From: CAYNNP01 sp964398215
GTDB taxonomy: Bacteria; Planctomycetota; Planctomycetia; Pirellulales; Pirellulaceae
NCBI GenBank assembly: GCA_964398215.1
Contig: CAYNNP010000221.1
Location: 1 to 10,957, forward strand
Length of the DNA: 10,957 bases
Direction of reading: 5' to 3'
A program made the position numbers and the translations under genes. Positions 1 to 7,042 of this stretch are shown one piece after another (the first letter of the stretch is position 1; each line of letters begins with the position of its first letter). Below the pieces are notes generated by a model, which saw only the letters and a list, made by a program, of their open reading frames with translations, was not told where the DNA came from and made no database searches.

Positions 1-76
1 CGCATCTCCAATGGCAACGTGCTGCGACGTTCGGTCACAGAGCAAAGGTCGCTTTACGTCAGGCATTGGTTTTGGT

Positions 77-98
77 AACCCGAAGCGTGAGCGAGGGA
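77..98 (+). repeat. Planctomycete-type intergenic repeat motif (NPKRERG frame)
   Basis: The bases AACCCGAAGCGTGAGCGAGG plus GA form a motif that I recall as recurrent between genes of Rhodopirellula-type genomes, often in spurious ORFs. Only one copy is in this window, so repetition cannot be shown here. The hairpin TTAGCCCACGGCTAA at 197-211 may belong to the same unit. Confidence 0.35.
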
Positions 99-331
99 CC
101 GTCCGTGTTTTTAGGCTGGAGGGGGCTGCGAGTTTTTTGCTTTATGAGCGGCACGGCGATAGCCGCCGTTTTTGTGGCGTTCGATTTCTGCGCAAATTAG
201 CCCACGGCTAACGCCTTGTCGCTCACCAGAAAAGGCACTTCCCAAAAAATCACACCCTCGGAGGCCGACACAGCTTCTGCTTCGGCCCTCAGCTATCTAA
301 CCGCGTTTGGAATTCGCTCGCGTCCGGACTC

Positions 332-352
332 ACAATGCGTTGCAACGATTGT
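332..352. promoter_or_regulatory. Palindrome upstream of the oxidoreductase gene, possible operator
   Basis: ACAAT (332-336) and ATTGT (348-352) flank a perfect 10-bp palindrome CGTTGCAACG (338-347), with a single unpaired G at 337. All other bases pair, giving a 10-bp half-site arrangement. It lies 54 bases before the ATG of the Gfo/Idh/MocA gene, a usual place for a repressor or activator site. The protein that would bind it is unknown. It could instead be a hairpin in the 5' leader. Confidence 0.35.
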
Positions 353-406
353 CCGCTAGAATACCGGTTGCCGCAAATGAATTGACTTTTAAGTTGGATC
401 AACCTG

Positions 407-1480
407 ATGAATAGACCTTGGCGAATTGCCGGTATCAATTTTTCTCACATGCACATGGGCGATTTACTACGTCAGGCTAGCGAGCACCCTGGTGCTGAAA
501 TTGTTGGCGTTTGCGACCAGCGGCCAGCTGAAATGAAAGCAGCAATCGACGCTTTGCAGATTTCAGCAGACCGTGTTTTTACCGATCACGCACTGTGCAT
601 GGAAGCTACCAAGCCAGACGTCGTGATCTTGTGCCCGGCCACTGGGGAACATGCTGACTGGGTCGAGCGAATCGCTCCCTATGAAGTTGATTTGTTTGTT
701 GAAAAACCGTTTGCAGCATCACTTGCCGACGCTGACCGCATGATTGCAGCAGTGCAGAAAACCGGCAAGCAACTCGTGATCAACTGGCCACTTCGATGGG
801 AACCAAGTCATTACACAGCTTGGCGGCTGATTGACCAGGGAGTGATCGGTGATGTGATTGAAGTGCATCACTACGGCGGCAATCGCGGGCCACTTTATCA
901 CGGCGCCGATAAAATTGAGTTCGAGCCCACCGCCCAGCAAAAACAACAGAGTTGGTGGTATTCGGAAGAGTACGGCGGCGGATCGCTGCGTGATTACTTG
1001 GGTTACGGTGTGACACTTGGCACTTGGTTCAACGGCGGGCAGAAACCAATCGAAGTCACATGTGTTACGACTGCTTCACCAGGCGTCGAAGTAGACGAGC
1101 ATAGTGTTGCGGTTGCTCGATACGAAAACGGTCTGTCGAAATTCGAGACGCGTTGGGGCACGTTCACGGACCCATGGGTGCATCAGCCACAACCCAAGTG
1201 TGGTTTTGTGGTTCGCGGAAAAAATGGAACGATCGCAAGCTACGACTACGAAAAAACTGTTCGTGTTCAAACGAGTGATCGGCCGGAAGGTTACGACCAC
1301 CCCATCGAAGAGTTGCCAGCGGGACAACGAAACGGCATTGAGTACTTTTTGGGCCGACTAGAAAATGGGCAGCCGATTGATGGTCCGCTCTGTCCGCAAG
1401 TTTCGCGCATCGGTCAACAGATTATTGACGCCGCGATCCAAAGCGCAGCTGATAAACGAACGGTGCCACTACCAAGTTAG
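407..1480 (+). CDS. Gfo/Idh/MocA family NAD(P)-dependent oxidoreductase
   Basis: This 357-residue cytoplasmic protein has the two-domain layout of the family: an N-terminal Rossmann half (about 1-125) and a C-terminal alpha/beta substrate half. Members oxidise or reduce sugars, inositols and related polyols with NAD(P). Visible marks are the EKP motif at 99-101, whose Lys100 is the usual catalytic lysine, and GGGSLRD at 190-196, matching the GGGxxxD segment with Asp196. Two departures stand out. The dinucleotide loop is GINFSHMHMGD (9-19) rather than GxGxxG, and the His usually four residues after the Asp is Tyr200. It may therefore be a divergent enzyme or act on an unusual substrate. There is no signal peptide and no strong Shine-Dalgarno before the ATG. 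The gene converges on the methyltransferase, with 9 bases between the stop codons. The substrate cannot be predicted. Confidence 0.88.
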   Translation: MNRPWRIAGINFSHMHMGDLLRQASEHPGAEIVGVCDQRPAEMKAAIDALQISADRVFTDHALCMEATKPDVVILCPATGEHADWVERIAPYEVDLFVEKPFAASLADADRMIAAVQKTGKQLVINWPLRWEPSHYTAWRLIDQGVIGDVIEVHHYGGNRGPLYHGADKIEFEPTAQQKQQSWWYSEEYGGGSLRDYLGYGVTLGTWFNGGQKPIEVTCVTTASPGVEVDEHSVAVARYENGLSKFETRWGTFTDPWVHQPQPKCGFVVRGKNGTIASYDYEKTVRVQTSDRPEGYDHPIEELPAGQRNGIEYFLGRLENGQPIDGPLCPQVSRIGQQIIDAAIQSAADKRTVPLPS

Positions 1481-1489
1481 CTTTTGCGT

Positions 1490-2287
1490 CTAGGCTAATC
1501 GCACTGAGCGCGTTGCGATGAACGGATCAAAGTAGTCTGCGGCTGCGCCGGCACCTTCGGGCCAATTGTCTTCGTACATGTCGGCCAGCGAAAATCCAGC
1601 GGCCAGTTGTCCGCCAATTTGGTCGGCCAACGTGTGGCCAAACTCAAGTGGTTCGCCTTCGTCAATGAAGTGCTGCCGTTCTGCCTCGGACAGACTCTGC
1701 AGATCCGAATACGGAATTTTGTGCTTCACGACTAGGTTGCCTTGCTGGGCTTTTCGATAATCGAATAGGTAGTACGCAGGGTTTGTGAAACCAGAAATGA
1801 TACTGCCGCCAGGACGTGTCACCCGAAATGCTTCGCGCCATACCGCGCGCACATCAGGTGTAAAACTGTTAGAGCAAGGATGCACGATCAAGTCGAAACT
1901 CTGCTCCGCGAATGCACTCAGGTCGTCCATCAATCCCAAGACAGTTTTGATCGAAAGACTTTCGCGCTTTGCCACCAACAAGTCTTGGTCCAGTTGTGCT
2001 TGGCTATTGTCCAGTGTTGTTACGTTCGCACCGGCGGCTGCCAGAATCGGAGCTTGTTGGCCGCCACCACCAGCAAGGCACAGAACATCCTTTCCAGCCA
2101 GTGGCATCAACCATTCCTTTGGCACGATTTTCTTGGGCGTCAGTACGATCTTGGGTTCGCCCATTCGCGCCAAGTCAACTGATTCGGCGGTTGCCGGTAC
2201 CGTCCATTGGTTACCCTGGCTGGCCAACCGGTCCCAAGCATCGCGGTTGTACTGCAGGACTTCGCTGGTTGATCGGGGTGTCGCCAT
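1490..2287 (-). CDS. Class I SAM-dependent methyltransferase
   Basis: This 265-residue protein is a soluble class I methyltransferase. It opens with the SEVLQYNRDAWDRLASQGNQW segment typical of one uncharacterised methyltransferase family. Motif I is VLCLAGGGGQQ (68-78), which binds S-adenosylmethionine. An acidic residue for the ribose (Asp93) follows, then the FDLIVHPCSN strand (131-140) and RPGG (158-161). The C-terminal part IPYSDLQSLS...GHTLADQIGGQL (191-228) is also characteristic of that family. I chose the ATG at 2287 because homologues as I remember them begin near here. A TTG at 2320 would add 11 residues without family similarity. No strong Shine-Dalgarno is visible for either start. 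The methyl acceptor is unknown. It diverges from the gene at 2528 across about 240 bases. Confidence 0.85.
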   Translation of the reverse strand: MATPRSTSEVLQYNRDAWDRLASQGNQWTVPATAESVDLARMGEPKIVLTPKKIVPKEWLMPLAGKDVLCLAGGGGQQAPILAAAGANVTTLDNSQAQLDQDLLVAKRESLSIKTVLGLMDDLSAFAEQSFDLIVHPCSNSFTPDVRAVWREAFRVTRPGGSIISGFTNPAYYLFDYRKAQQGNLVVKHKIPYSDLQSLSEAERQHFIDEGEPLEFGHTLADQIGGQLAAGFSLADMYEDNWPEGAGAAADYFDPFIATRSVRLA

Positions 2288-2527
2288 AACGAAATGGATG
2301 GGTTCACTAATTGCCGCCAACCGGCTTGATATGCTGGCAAGGCGACTTCGGGACCGGGAAATGTTGATTTTGCACTATGAAAACTTGGCAAAGGATGCTC
2401 CCGCTGGCAAGGCGGTCTTTCGGTGGCCAGACTGCAGATTCTAAGATCGGGCATGGATCATCTGATTCGGTGTGCTAGCTAGCATAAAAATTTCGCCCTC
2501 ACCGACTGCTGCTGGAAAGGAATCCGC
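2288..2527. other. Divergent intergenic region
   Basis: This 240-base region separates divergent genes and should hold promoters for both. The 12-mer GCTGGCAAGGCG occurs twice in direct orientation, at 2333-2344 and 2403-2414. A short self-complementary CTAGCTAG lies near 2475. GGAAAGGA just before 2528 is a good ribosome binding site for the plus-strand gene. No RNA gene was recognised. Confidence 0.4.
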
Positions 2528-3874
2528 ATGCACGAACGAACAGAGCGCGCGATCGCTCGATTGTTGTTCGTTTTCTGCTGCGCGCTTCCTACCTTCGTCG
2601 TCATGTCAACCATCTTGGTGATGTGGACGCCATGGTTCCACCAACGCCAGATCGCAGCGATGGAAAAAGCTCGGTCCACGGACACTGGACTTGTTGTGCA
2701 GATCGCAGACTTTCAGCGTGCCACTCCCACCAAATGGAACTTGCAAGGCATCAAGCTTTCACATGGCGAAACTGAACATGAAGTCGCTTGGGTGCGAGCG
2801 ATCAGTTGGGTGATCCGTGACGACGGTGTCAGCGCGCTTTTGCATCAGCCAAAATTGCAAGCGTCGCAACTATCCGCTGCATGGAATCTGATTCATGAAC
2901 GATACATGTGTCGTCCCGAGCAAACTCTGGTTCCTCTGCAACTTTCTGCTAACGATCTGACAATTCATAGTTCCGGTGGTGATGTAACACTGCGCGATGT
3001 TGATGTGCGTGTGTCATCAAGTAACGACAAGGTGATCGCGACGATCGATTGTCTGCCTGCATGGGCTCCGAAAGATTCCCCGATTCGAATCACAATCACA
3101 CGCGACCGAGGATCGTCGATCCCAAGTACTCAGTGGGTGATGGAAACTGGTCGCACTCCCCTGCCCTGCTCCGCTGTTTCAGACTACTTTCCAGCGCTCA
3201 AGCGACTTGGGCCCGACGCGGAGTTTCTAGGGGTTATGAAATGGGAAAGTGACGATAGCGATCAGTGGTTGGTAGATTTTGGCGGATCGCAATTCAGAAA
3301 TATCGAACTGAGTCGTTTGTTTGAAGATCTTCCGCATCGGTTGACTGGCAACGCAGAATTATTGTTGGACCGCTGCACGATTCAACCCGGACGGATGGTC
3401 AACGTGACGGGAACGTTCGCGGCCTACGACGGCTGGGTTGGCCGATCTTTGGTGGACTCTCTGCAAACACATTTTGCTTTGCGGTTCACGCCGCACGCAA
3501 CCGAAAATCCAACAGCCGATGTGGCCTACGGTTGCATGGCGTTTCATTTTCGGATGACGGATTCAGTATTGCGATTGCAAGGCAGTTGCGGCCAAGTTCC
3601 TGGATACGAAAGAGTCTTGCGAAACGTCGCGATCTGTCGCAATCATGTGGCAATGGCCGAAACGACGGTCAATGATTTTTCTTCGGCAGCATTGTTGCGT
3701 GTCTTAACGCCAATGGATGCAAGTATGGTTCCCATTACAAAGCAAACCCGCGCACTATTGGATTTGATGGTTGCCCCCGACGGACGTCATGGTTCGACTC
3801 CAAATTCCATGCCCAGAATAAAAATTGGTGCTGCAAAACAGTGGTCTGGCAACGAACCGATTCGCCAGCGATAA
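2528..3874 (+). CDS. Hypothetical membrane-anchored protein, possibly AsmA-like
   Basis: This 448-residue protein was not assigned to a known family. It begins with a short basic stretch and one hydrophobic helix (about 11-33, rich in L, F, V and M). It thus looks anchored in the inner membrane with a large outside domain. The rest alternates short beta-strand patterns, for example NDLTIHSSGGDVTLRDVDVRV and the segment around GNAELLLDRCTIQPGRMVNVTG. This recalls the repeated-strand architecture of AsmA/TamB-like or other planctomycete envelope proteins, but that is only a shape resemblance. No catalytic motif is seen. The start is supported by GGAAAGGA about 6 bases upstream. It stands alone, with roughly 210 bases before the sigma factor gene. 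Confidence 0.7.
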   Translation: MHERTERAIARLLFVFCCALPTFVVMSTILVMWTPWFHQRQIAAMEKARSTDTGLVVQIADFQRATPTKWNLQGIKLSHGETEHEVAWVRAISWVIRDDGVSALLHQPKLQASQLSAAWNLIHERYMCRPEQTLVPLQLSANDLTIHSSGGDVTLRDVDVRVSSSNDKVIATIDCLPAWAPKDSPIRITITRDRGSSIPSTQWVMETGRTPLPCSAVSDYFPALKRLGPDAEFLGVMKWESDDSDQWLVDFGGSQFRNIELSRLFEDLPHRLTGNAELLLDRCTIQPGRMVNVTGTFAAYDGWVGRSLVDSLQTHFALRFTPHATENPTADVAYGCMAFHFRMTDSVLRLQGSCGQVPGYERVLRNVAICRNHVAMAETTVNDFSSAALLRVLTPMDASMVPITKQTRALLDLMVAPDGRHGSTPNSMPRIKIGAAKQWSGNEPIRQR

Positions 3875-4083
3875 CACGATGCTTTCGTCGAAATCGCCTG
3901 CTATTCACTCGATATTGTGGGGTAATCGAGTCTTGTTTGCGCAATCCAGGTGCTGGAATTGCCAATCGTTTGAAACCAGTAGCGAAATTCTTTGTAACCT
4001 TATTCATCAGCTGCGTGTAACCATTGTTGTGGGTTTTGGTGGCTTGCGTGAAATAGCAACATGTTCAAAATGGGAAACGTTTC

Positions 4084-4836
4084 TTGGCGGATCCAGCAGG
4101 AAATGATCGACCTGAAGCAGCGGAGTTTGCGACCACTCAGTGGTCCGAAATATTGCTGGCTGGAAATCCAGATCAGACTGGGGCCCATGCGGCGCTTGGT
4201 CGATTGTGCGAGAAATACTGGTTTCCCGTGTACGCAAATCTTCGTCGTCGCGGCTCGAATCACAATGATGCGGAAGACTTAGTCCAAGCGTTCTTTGCTG
4301 ATGTTCTTTCCAGTCAAAAGCTATCTGTGGCTGACCAGTCTCGTGGCCGTTTTCGTTCCTTTCTGCTAACCGCCTGCAACAACTTTGTTTCCAATACGCA
4401 TCGCCACAATAATGCGCTGCGCCGTGGTGGCGGACAGAAAACTGTTTCGTTGAATGTGAACATGGATGACCATGCACGACGATACGATGAAACCAACAGT
4501 CAACAATGGACGCCTGATCAACTGTTCGATCGACGTTGGGCTCTTGAGTTAATCGAGTTAGCAACTCAGCGGGTCCGGGCGGAATACGAAAGCCGCGGCA
4601 GTTCTGATTGGTTCGACGCGCTGCAGCCCTTCATTGCTCCGGCAGGAGACACGCCCTCGTATGCTCAAGTCGCTGAAGGCATGAATGTTTCGGTGGGAAG
4701 CGTCAAAACGGCTGTTCATCGTATTCGCAAACGATTTGGTGTCGCGCTGCAAGAAGAGGTCGCTGAAACTGTGCAGCATCAGAGCGATGTAAAAAATGAG
4801 CTAAATATTTTGCTCGATGCCCTTGCTGGCCGGTAA
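4084..4836 (+). CDS. ECF-type RNA polymerase sigma factor, planctomycete TQWS subgroup
   Basis: This 250-residue sigma-70 family protein should direct RNA polymerase to a dedicated promoter set. The N-terminus carries TTQWSEIL (17-24). Region 2 spans about 37-110, with LCEKYWFPVYANLRRRG, DAEDLVQAFF (62-71) and GRFRSFLLTACNNF (88-101). Region 4 ends in the helix-turn-helix SYAQVAEGMNVSVGSVKTAVHRIRKRF (192-218). The chosen start is TTG: the frame has a TAG at 4054-4056 and no ATG between it and 4084, and the resulting N-terminus has the expected length. The next gene, 72 bases on, is a Ser/Thr kinase and there is no anti-sigma gene. ECF groups with an adjacent kinase, such as ECF43, are known to be controlled by phosphorylation, so the same is likely here. 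The target promoters are unknown. Confidence 0.88.
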   Translation: MADPAGNDRPEAAEFATTQWSEILLAGNPDQTGAHAALGRLCEKYWFPVYANLRRRGSNHNDAEDLVQAFFADVLSSQKLSVADQSRGRFRSFLLTACNNFVSNTHRHNNALRRGGGQKTVSLNVNMDDHARRYDETNSQQWTPDQLFDRRWALELIELATQRVRAEYESRGSSDWFDALQPFIAPAGDTPSYAQVAEGMNVSVGSVKTAVHRIRKRFGVALQEEVAETVQHQSDVKNELNILLDALAGR

Positions 4837-4908
4837 CCTTTTCTACGGTAGCCGTGTATCGATTGTTGAATGCAGATTCACAGTCACCAAAAGACGAGTA
4901 ATTAAACG

Positions 4909-6570
4909 ATGCCAAACTACAGCTGCAAAACCTGCGGTGTTCCGCTTGACGGCAATGCGTCAAACTGTCCTCGCTGTATGCTCCAGATGGGTGTCGAAGA
5001 ACCGACGATTGCCGCGGATTTGCACCGATTCGATCTGCCCACACCCGACCAACTTGATCGCGCAATTCCAAGGCTTGAGGTCATGGACTTGATCGCTCAC
5101 GGAGGAATGGGCGCTGTTTATCGGGCAAGGCAACGGGACTTGGATCGCATTGTTGCTGTGAAAGTACTGCCTGCGGAACTTTCCAAGAATCGATTGTTTG
5201 TCGAACGTTTCGCTCAGGAAGCCAAAACACTGGCAAGCTTGAACCACGCCAATATTGTGATCGTTCATGACAGTGGTATCGCGGAGGGCTGGTGTTACAT
5301 CGTGATGGAATACGTCGACGGTGTGACCCTGCGAGATGCGATTGTGTCCGGCAGAGTTACTTCTGAACAATCGTTAGGGATCGTGCCTGATCTTTGTGAT
5401 GCTTTGAAAACTGCGCATCAGCAAGGGATCGTGCACCGAGACATCAAGCCAGAGAATATTCTGTTGACGAAAGATGGAGTGGCCAAAATCGCAGATTTTG
5501 GAATCGCAAAACTCTTGGGCGCCAACAATCAAGATTCCTTCAATGCTGGGACTCGCCGCTACATGGCTCCCGAGCAGTTGGACGGAAATGAAGATGTTGA
5601 TCACCGTGCGGACATCTATTCTTTGGGTGTCGTTTTCTATGAATTGCTAACAGGACAAACGCCTGGCTCTGATTTTGTTCCACCCAGCGAATCGGCTGCC
5701 ATTGACCAGCGTATCGATCTGGTCGTCAAAAAAACGCTTGAGCGCAGGCCCGAGTATCGCTACCAAGACGTCCGCGAAATCGCCGAGGAGTTAGAGCGTC
5801 TGCGTTCAAAAGAACAATCATTGCCATCACGCGCTCAGTTGTTAGCAGCAATGAATCCTGGCGTCGATTGGCGCACAAAAGCGACGGTCTTTGGTTATCC
5901 AGTCATTCATATGGCATCTGGCATCGATCCGAAAACCGGCAAGAAGCGGATTGCGAAAGGGTGGATCGCTATTGGCGACATTGCTATTGGTGCGATAGCC
6001 GTTGGTGGGGTCGGTATCGGCGTTGTTGGTATCGGTGGTTGCGGTATTGGGCTGATCGCATTTGGGGGCGCGGCAATCGCCGTGTTACTGGGAATGGGCG
6101 GACTGGCAACCGGATTGTTTGCTGATGGCGGAATGGCTGTTGGCGGCATCGCCCACGGCGGTGGCGCTGCCGGAGGGATCGCTGTCGGTGGCGGAGCGAC
6201 GGGATACGTTGCCATTGGCGGTGCAGCAAACGGTAAGTACACGATCAGCGGGCGCGGGGTTTCACCTCCAGGATGGTTGGATACGAACTTAGGCAGTTTT
6301 GTTACCGACCAATTACCGGGCCTGATGGTCTCGATTCCGATTGGAATTTACTTGGCAATTCTGATTCCCTTATTGGTAACGGCAGTATTAAAGTTGCTGC
6401 GTTTTAAAAAGCAGCACCTCGAAAATGAGCCGTCGCGCAGTATCAAAGAAATGCCAAAGGGGTTATTGATTGGAGGCGTCGTTGCCTTGGTTGGCTCCTT
6501 GGTTGCCGTCGTTGTCATGTCAGTGAAATCTACGATGATGTTAAACCAGATCATCAAAATGGTGATCTAG
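4909..6570 (+). CDS. Membrane-anchored Ser/Thr protein kinase with zinc ribbon and pentad-repeat domain
   Basis: This 553-residue protein is a Hanks-type kinase likely to act on the adjacent sigma factor. In order, it has a zinc ribbon with Cys6/Cys9 and Cys20/Cys23, then a kinase domain at about 55-298. The kinase has the loop AHGGMGAVY (63-71, first Gly replaced by Ala63), Lys85 in AVKVL, Glu104, HRDIKPEN (176-183), DFG (196-198) and APE (220-222). The catalytic set is complete, so the enzyme should be active. After a linker (about 300-350) come some 19 five-residue units of the IAVGG type (353-448). Two hydrophobic helices follow at about 470-497 and 518-539. The kinase domain is probably cytoplasmic and the C-terminus membrane-bound. 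The ATG is weakly preceded by a purine tract. It is probably co-transcribed with the sigma gene. The repeat domain may sense a signal, but that is inference. Confidence 0.9.
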   Translation: MPNYSCKTCGVPLDGNASNCPRCMLQMGVEEPTIAADLHRFDLPTPDQLDRAIPRLEVMDLIAHGGMGAVYRARQRDLDRIVAVKVLPAELSKNRLFVERFAQEAKTLASLNHANIVIVHDSGIAEGWCYIVMEYVDGVTLRDAIVSGRVTSEQSLGIVPDLCDALKTAHQQGIVHRDIKPENILLTKDGVAKIADFGIAKLLGANNQDSFNAGTRRYMAPEQLDGNEDVDHRADIYSLGVVFYELLTGQTPGSDFVPPSESAAIDQRIDLVVKKTLERRPEYRYQDVREIAEELERLRSKEQSLPSRAQLLAAMNPGVDWRTKATVFGYPVIHMASGIDPKTGKKRIAKGWIAIGDIAIGAIAVGGVGIGVVGIGGCGIGLIAFGGAAIAVLLGMGGLATGLFADGGMAVGGIAHGGGAAGGIAVGGGATGYVAIGGAANGKYTISGRGVSPPGWLDTNLGSFVTDQLPGLMVSIPIGIYLAILIPLLVTAVLKLLRFKKQHLENEPSRSIKEMPKGLLIGGVVALVGSLVAVVVMSVKSTMMLNQIIKMVI

Positions 6571-6651
6571 TGATCATCCACGAACCTTAGCGGACGTCGT
6601 CAAGACTTTCGGTCGACTGAAGCCTTTCTTCTGACATAGTCAACCGATTGG

Positions 6652-6662
6652 AACGCTGCTTC
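6652..6662. repeat. Target-site duplication, left copy
   Basis: AACGCTGCTTC abuts the left inverted repeat and is identical to 6786-6796 on the right side. Confidence 0.78.
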
Positions 6663-6785
6663 CAGGGCAAAGCAGTTTTTCAAACTGCTTAAAGTAGCTC
6701 GGCTCTCCGAGCCGAGAAATCGGCAGGTCTCGGCTGGGACAGCCGAGCTACTATGTTGCCTAACTTGAAAAACTGATTTGCCCTG
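6663..6785. mobile_element. MITE-like element, 123 bp, with target-site duplication
   Basis: The ends are 21-base terminal inverted repeats (6663-6683 and 6765-6785) that match at 20 of 21 positions, starting CAGGGCAAA. AACGCTGCTTC is duplicated directly outside (6652-6662 and 6786-6796), or 12 bases if the shared G is counted. This is the footprint of a transposition event. Inside are a second inverted repeat AGTAGCTCGGCT/AGCCGAGCTACT (6693-6704 and 6741-6752) and two smaller hairpins of CTCGGCT/AGCCGAG. It has no coding capacity, so it must have been moved by a transposase elsewhere. A duplication of 11-12 bp is within the range known for IS4-family elements, but the parent is not identified. 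The left repeat also forms a 9-bp hairpin (AAGCAGTTT/AAACTGCTT, 6670-6690) downstream of the kinase gene. Confidence 0.8.
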
Positions 6786-6796
6786 AACGCTGCTTC
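6786..6796. repeat. Target-site duplication, right copy
   Basis: AACGCTGCTTC abuts the right inverted repeat and is identical to 6652-6662 on the left side. Confidence 0.78.
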
Positions 6797-6893
6797 GGTG
6801 AACGCATACTTGCCACGTGTAGTTTGCTACACTGGTTGTTAACCGCGTCAGCGGTCGGACGACGCACCGAATAGTCCCCCGCCTCAAAGACAA

Positions 6894-6989
6894 GCCAATA
6901 ACCAATCGGGTGCAGCGGACTTCTAGCCAAGGTGCCACGCGATGGAAAGCGTGCGGGTGCGAAGCCGCTGATCCAAAACTTTGTTTGGC
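6894..6989 (+). other. attC-like cassette recombination site 1
   Basis: The left outer box GCCAATAAC (6894-6902) mirrors the right outer box GTTTGGC (6983-6989) apart from two bases. The inner arms pair as GGGT-[G]-CAGCGG-[A]-CTTC (6908-6923) with GAAG-CCGCTG-A-TCC (6961-6974), counting one wobble. G6912 and A6919 are left extrahelical on the same strand. The loop contains CACGC/GCGTG. This is the layout of an integron attC: outer box, unpaired spacer, inner stem with two extrahelical bases, variable loop. The right spacer is a little long (8 bases). It precedes the ORF at 7043 by 53 bases. Confidence 0.55.
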
Positions 6990-7042
6990 AACCACGTAGT
7001 CTCCCGCAATCAACTTAGAAACGAGGCTTCCAGCCTATCACA

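Larger units (their letters stand above)
1..406. other. Gene-free left edge with short repeat-like motifs
   Basis: I see no convincing gene here. The only open frame (11-211) lacks family features. It includes the stretch 77-98 (AACCCGAAGCGTGAGCGAGG, then GA), read as NPKRERG, a motif I associate from memory with intergenic repeats in Rhodopirellula-like genomes. A hairpin TTAGCC-CAC-GGCTAA lies at 197-211. A second inverted repeat GGCCGA/TCGGCC is at 263-268 and 282-287. A strong palindrome is at 332-352. The stretch reads as a repeat-bearing intergenic spacer plus the control region of the gene at 407. The repeat identity is recollection, not a search result. Confidence 0.5.
6571..7042. other. 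Gene-free region holding a MITE-like element and an attC-like site
   Basis: No credible gene was found over these 472 bases. From left to right it has a near-palindrome TTCGGTCGACTGAA (6608-6621, one G:T pair), the short inverted-repeat element described separately (6663-6785), a hairpin ACCGC-GTCA-GCGGT (6842-6855) and an attC-like site (6894-6989). It marks the transition from ordinary chromosome to the cassette-like region. Confidence 0.55.

Noticed and set aside
11..211. 66-codon ORF on the plus strand at the left edge
   Set aside because: It includes the repeat-like NPKRERG stretch, has no family pattern or good ribosome binding site, and its end overlaps a hairpin.
2288..2320. Upstream TTG start for the methyltransferase
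   Set aside because: It would add 11 residues with no family similarity, and the ATG at 2287 fits better.
1785..2444. 219-codon plus-strand ORF
   Set aside because: It lies antisense to the methyltransferase, whose motifs are clear. The protein has no recognisable features.
4007..4564. 185-codon minus-strand ORF
   Set aside because: Antisense shadow of the sigma factor gene, whose region 2 motifs are intact.
5907..6242. Proline/alanine-rich minus-strand ORF
   Set aside because: Its composition is simply the complement of the glycine-rich pentads in the kinase gene.
6600..7013. 137-codon minus-strand ORF downstream of the kinase
   Set aside because: It runs through the MITE-like element and an attC-like site, so the open frame is accidental.
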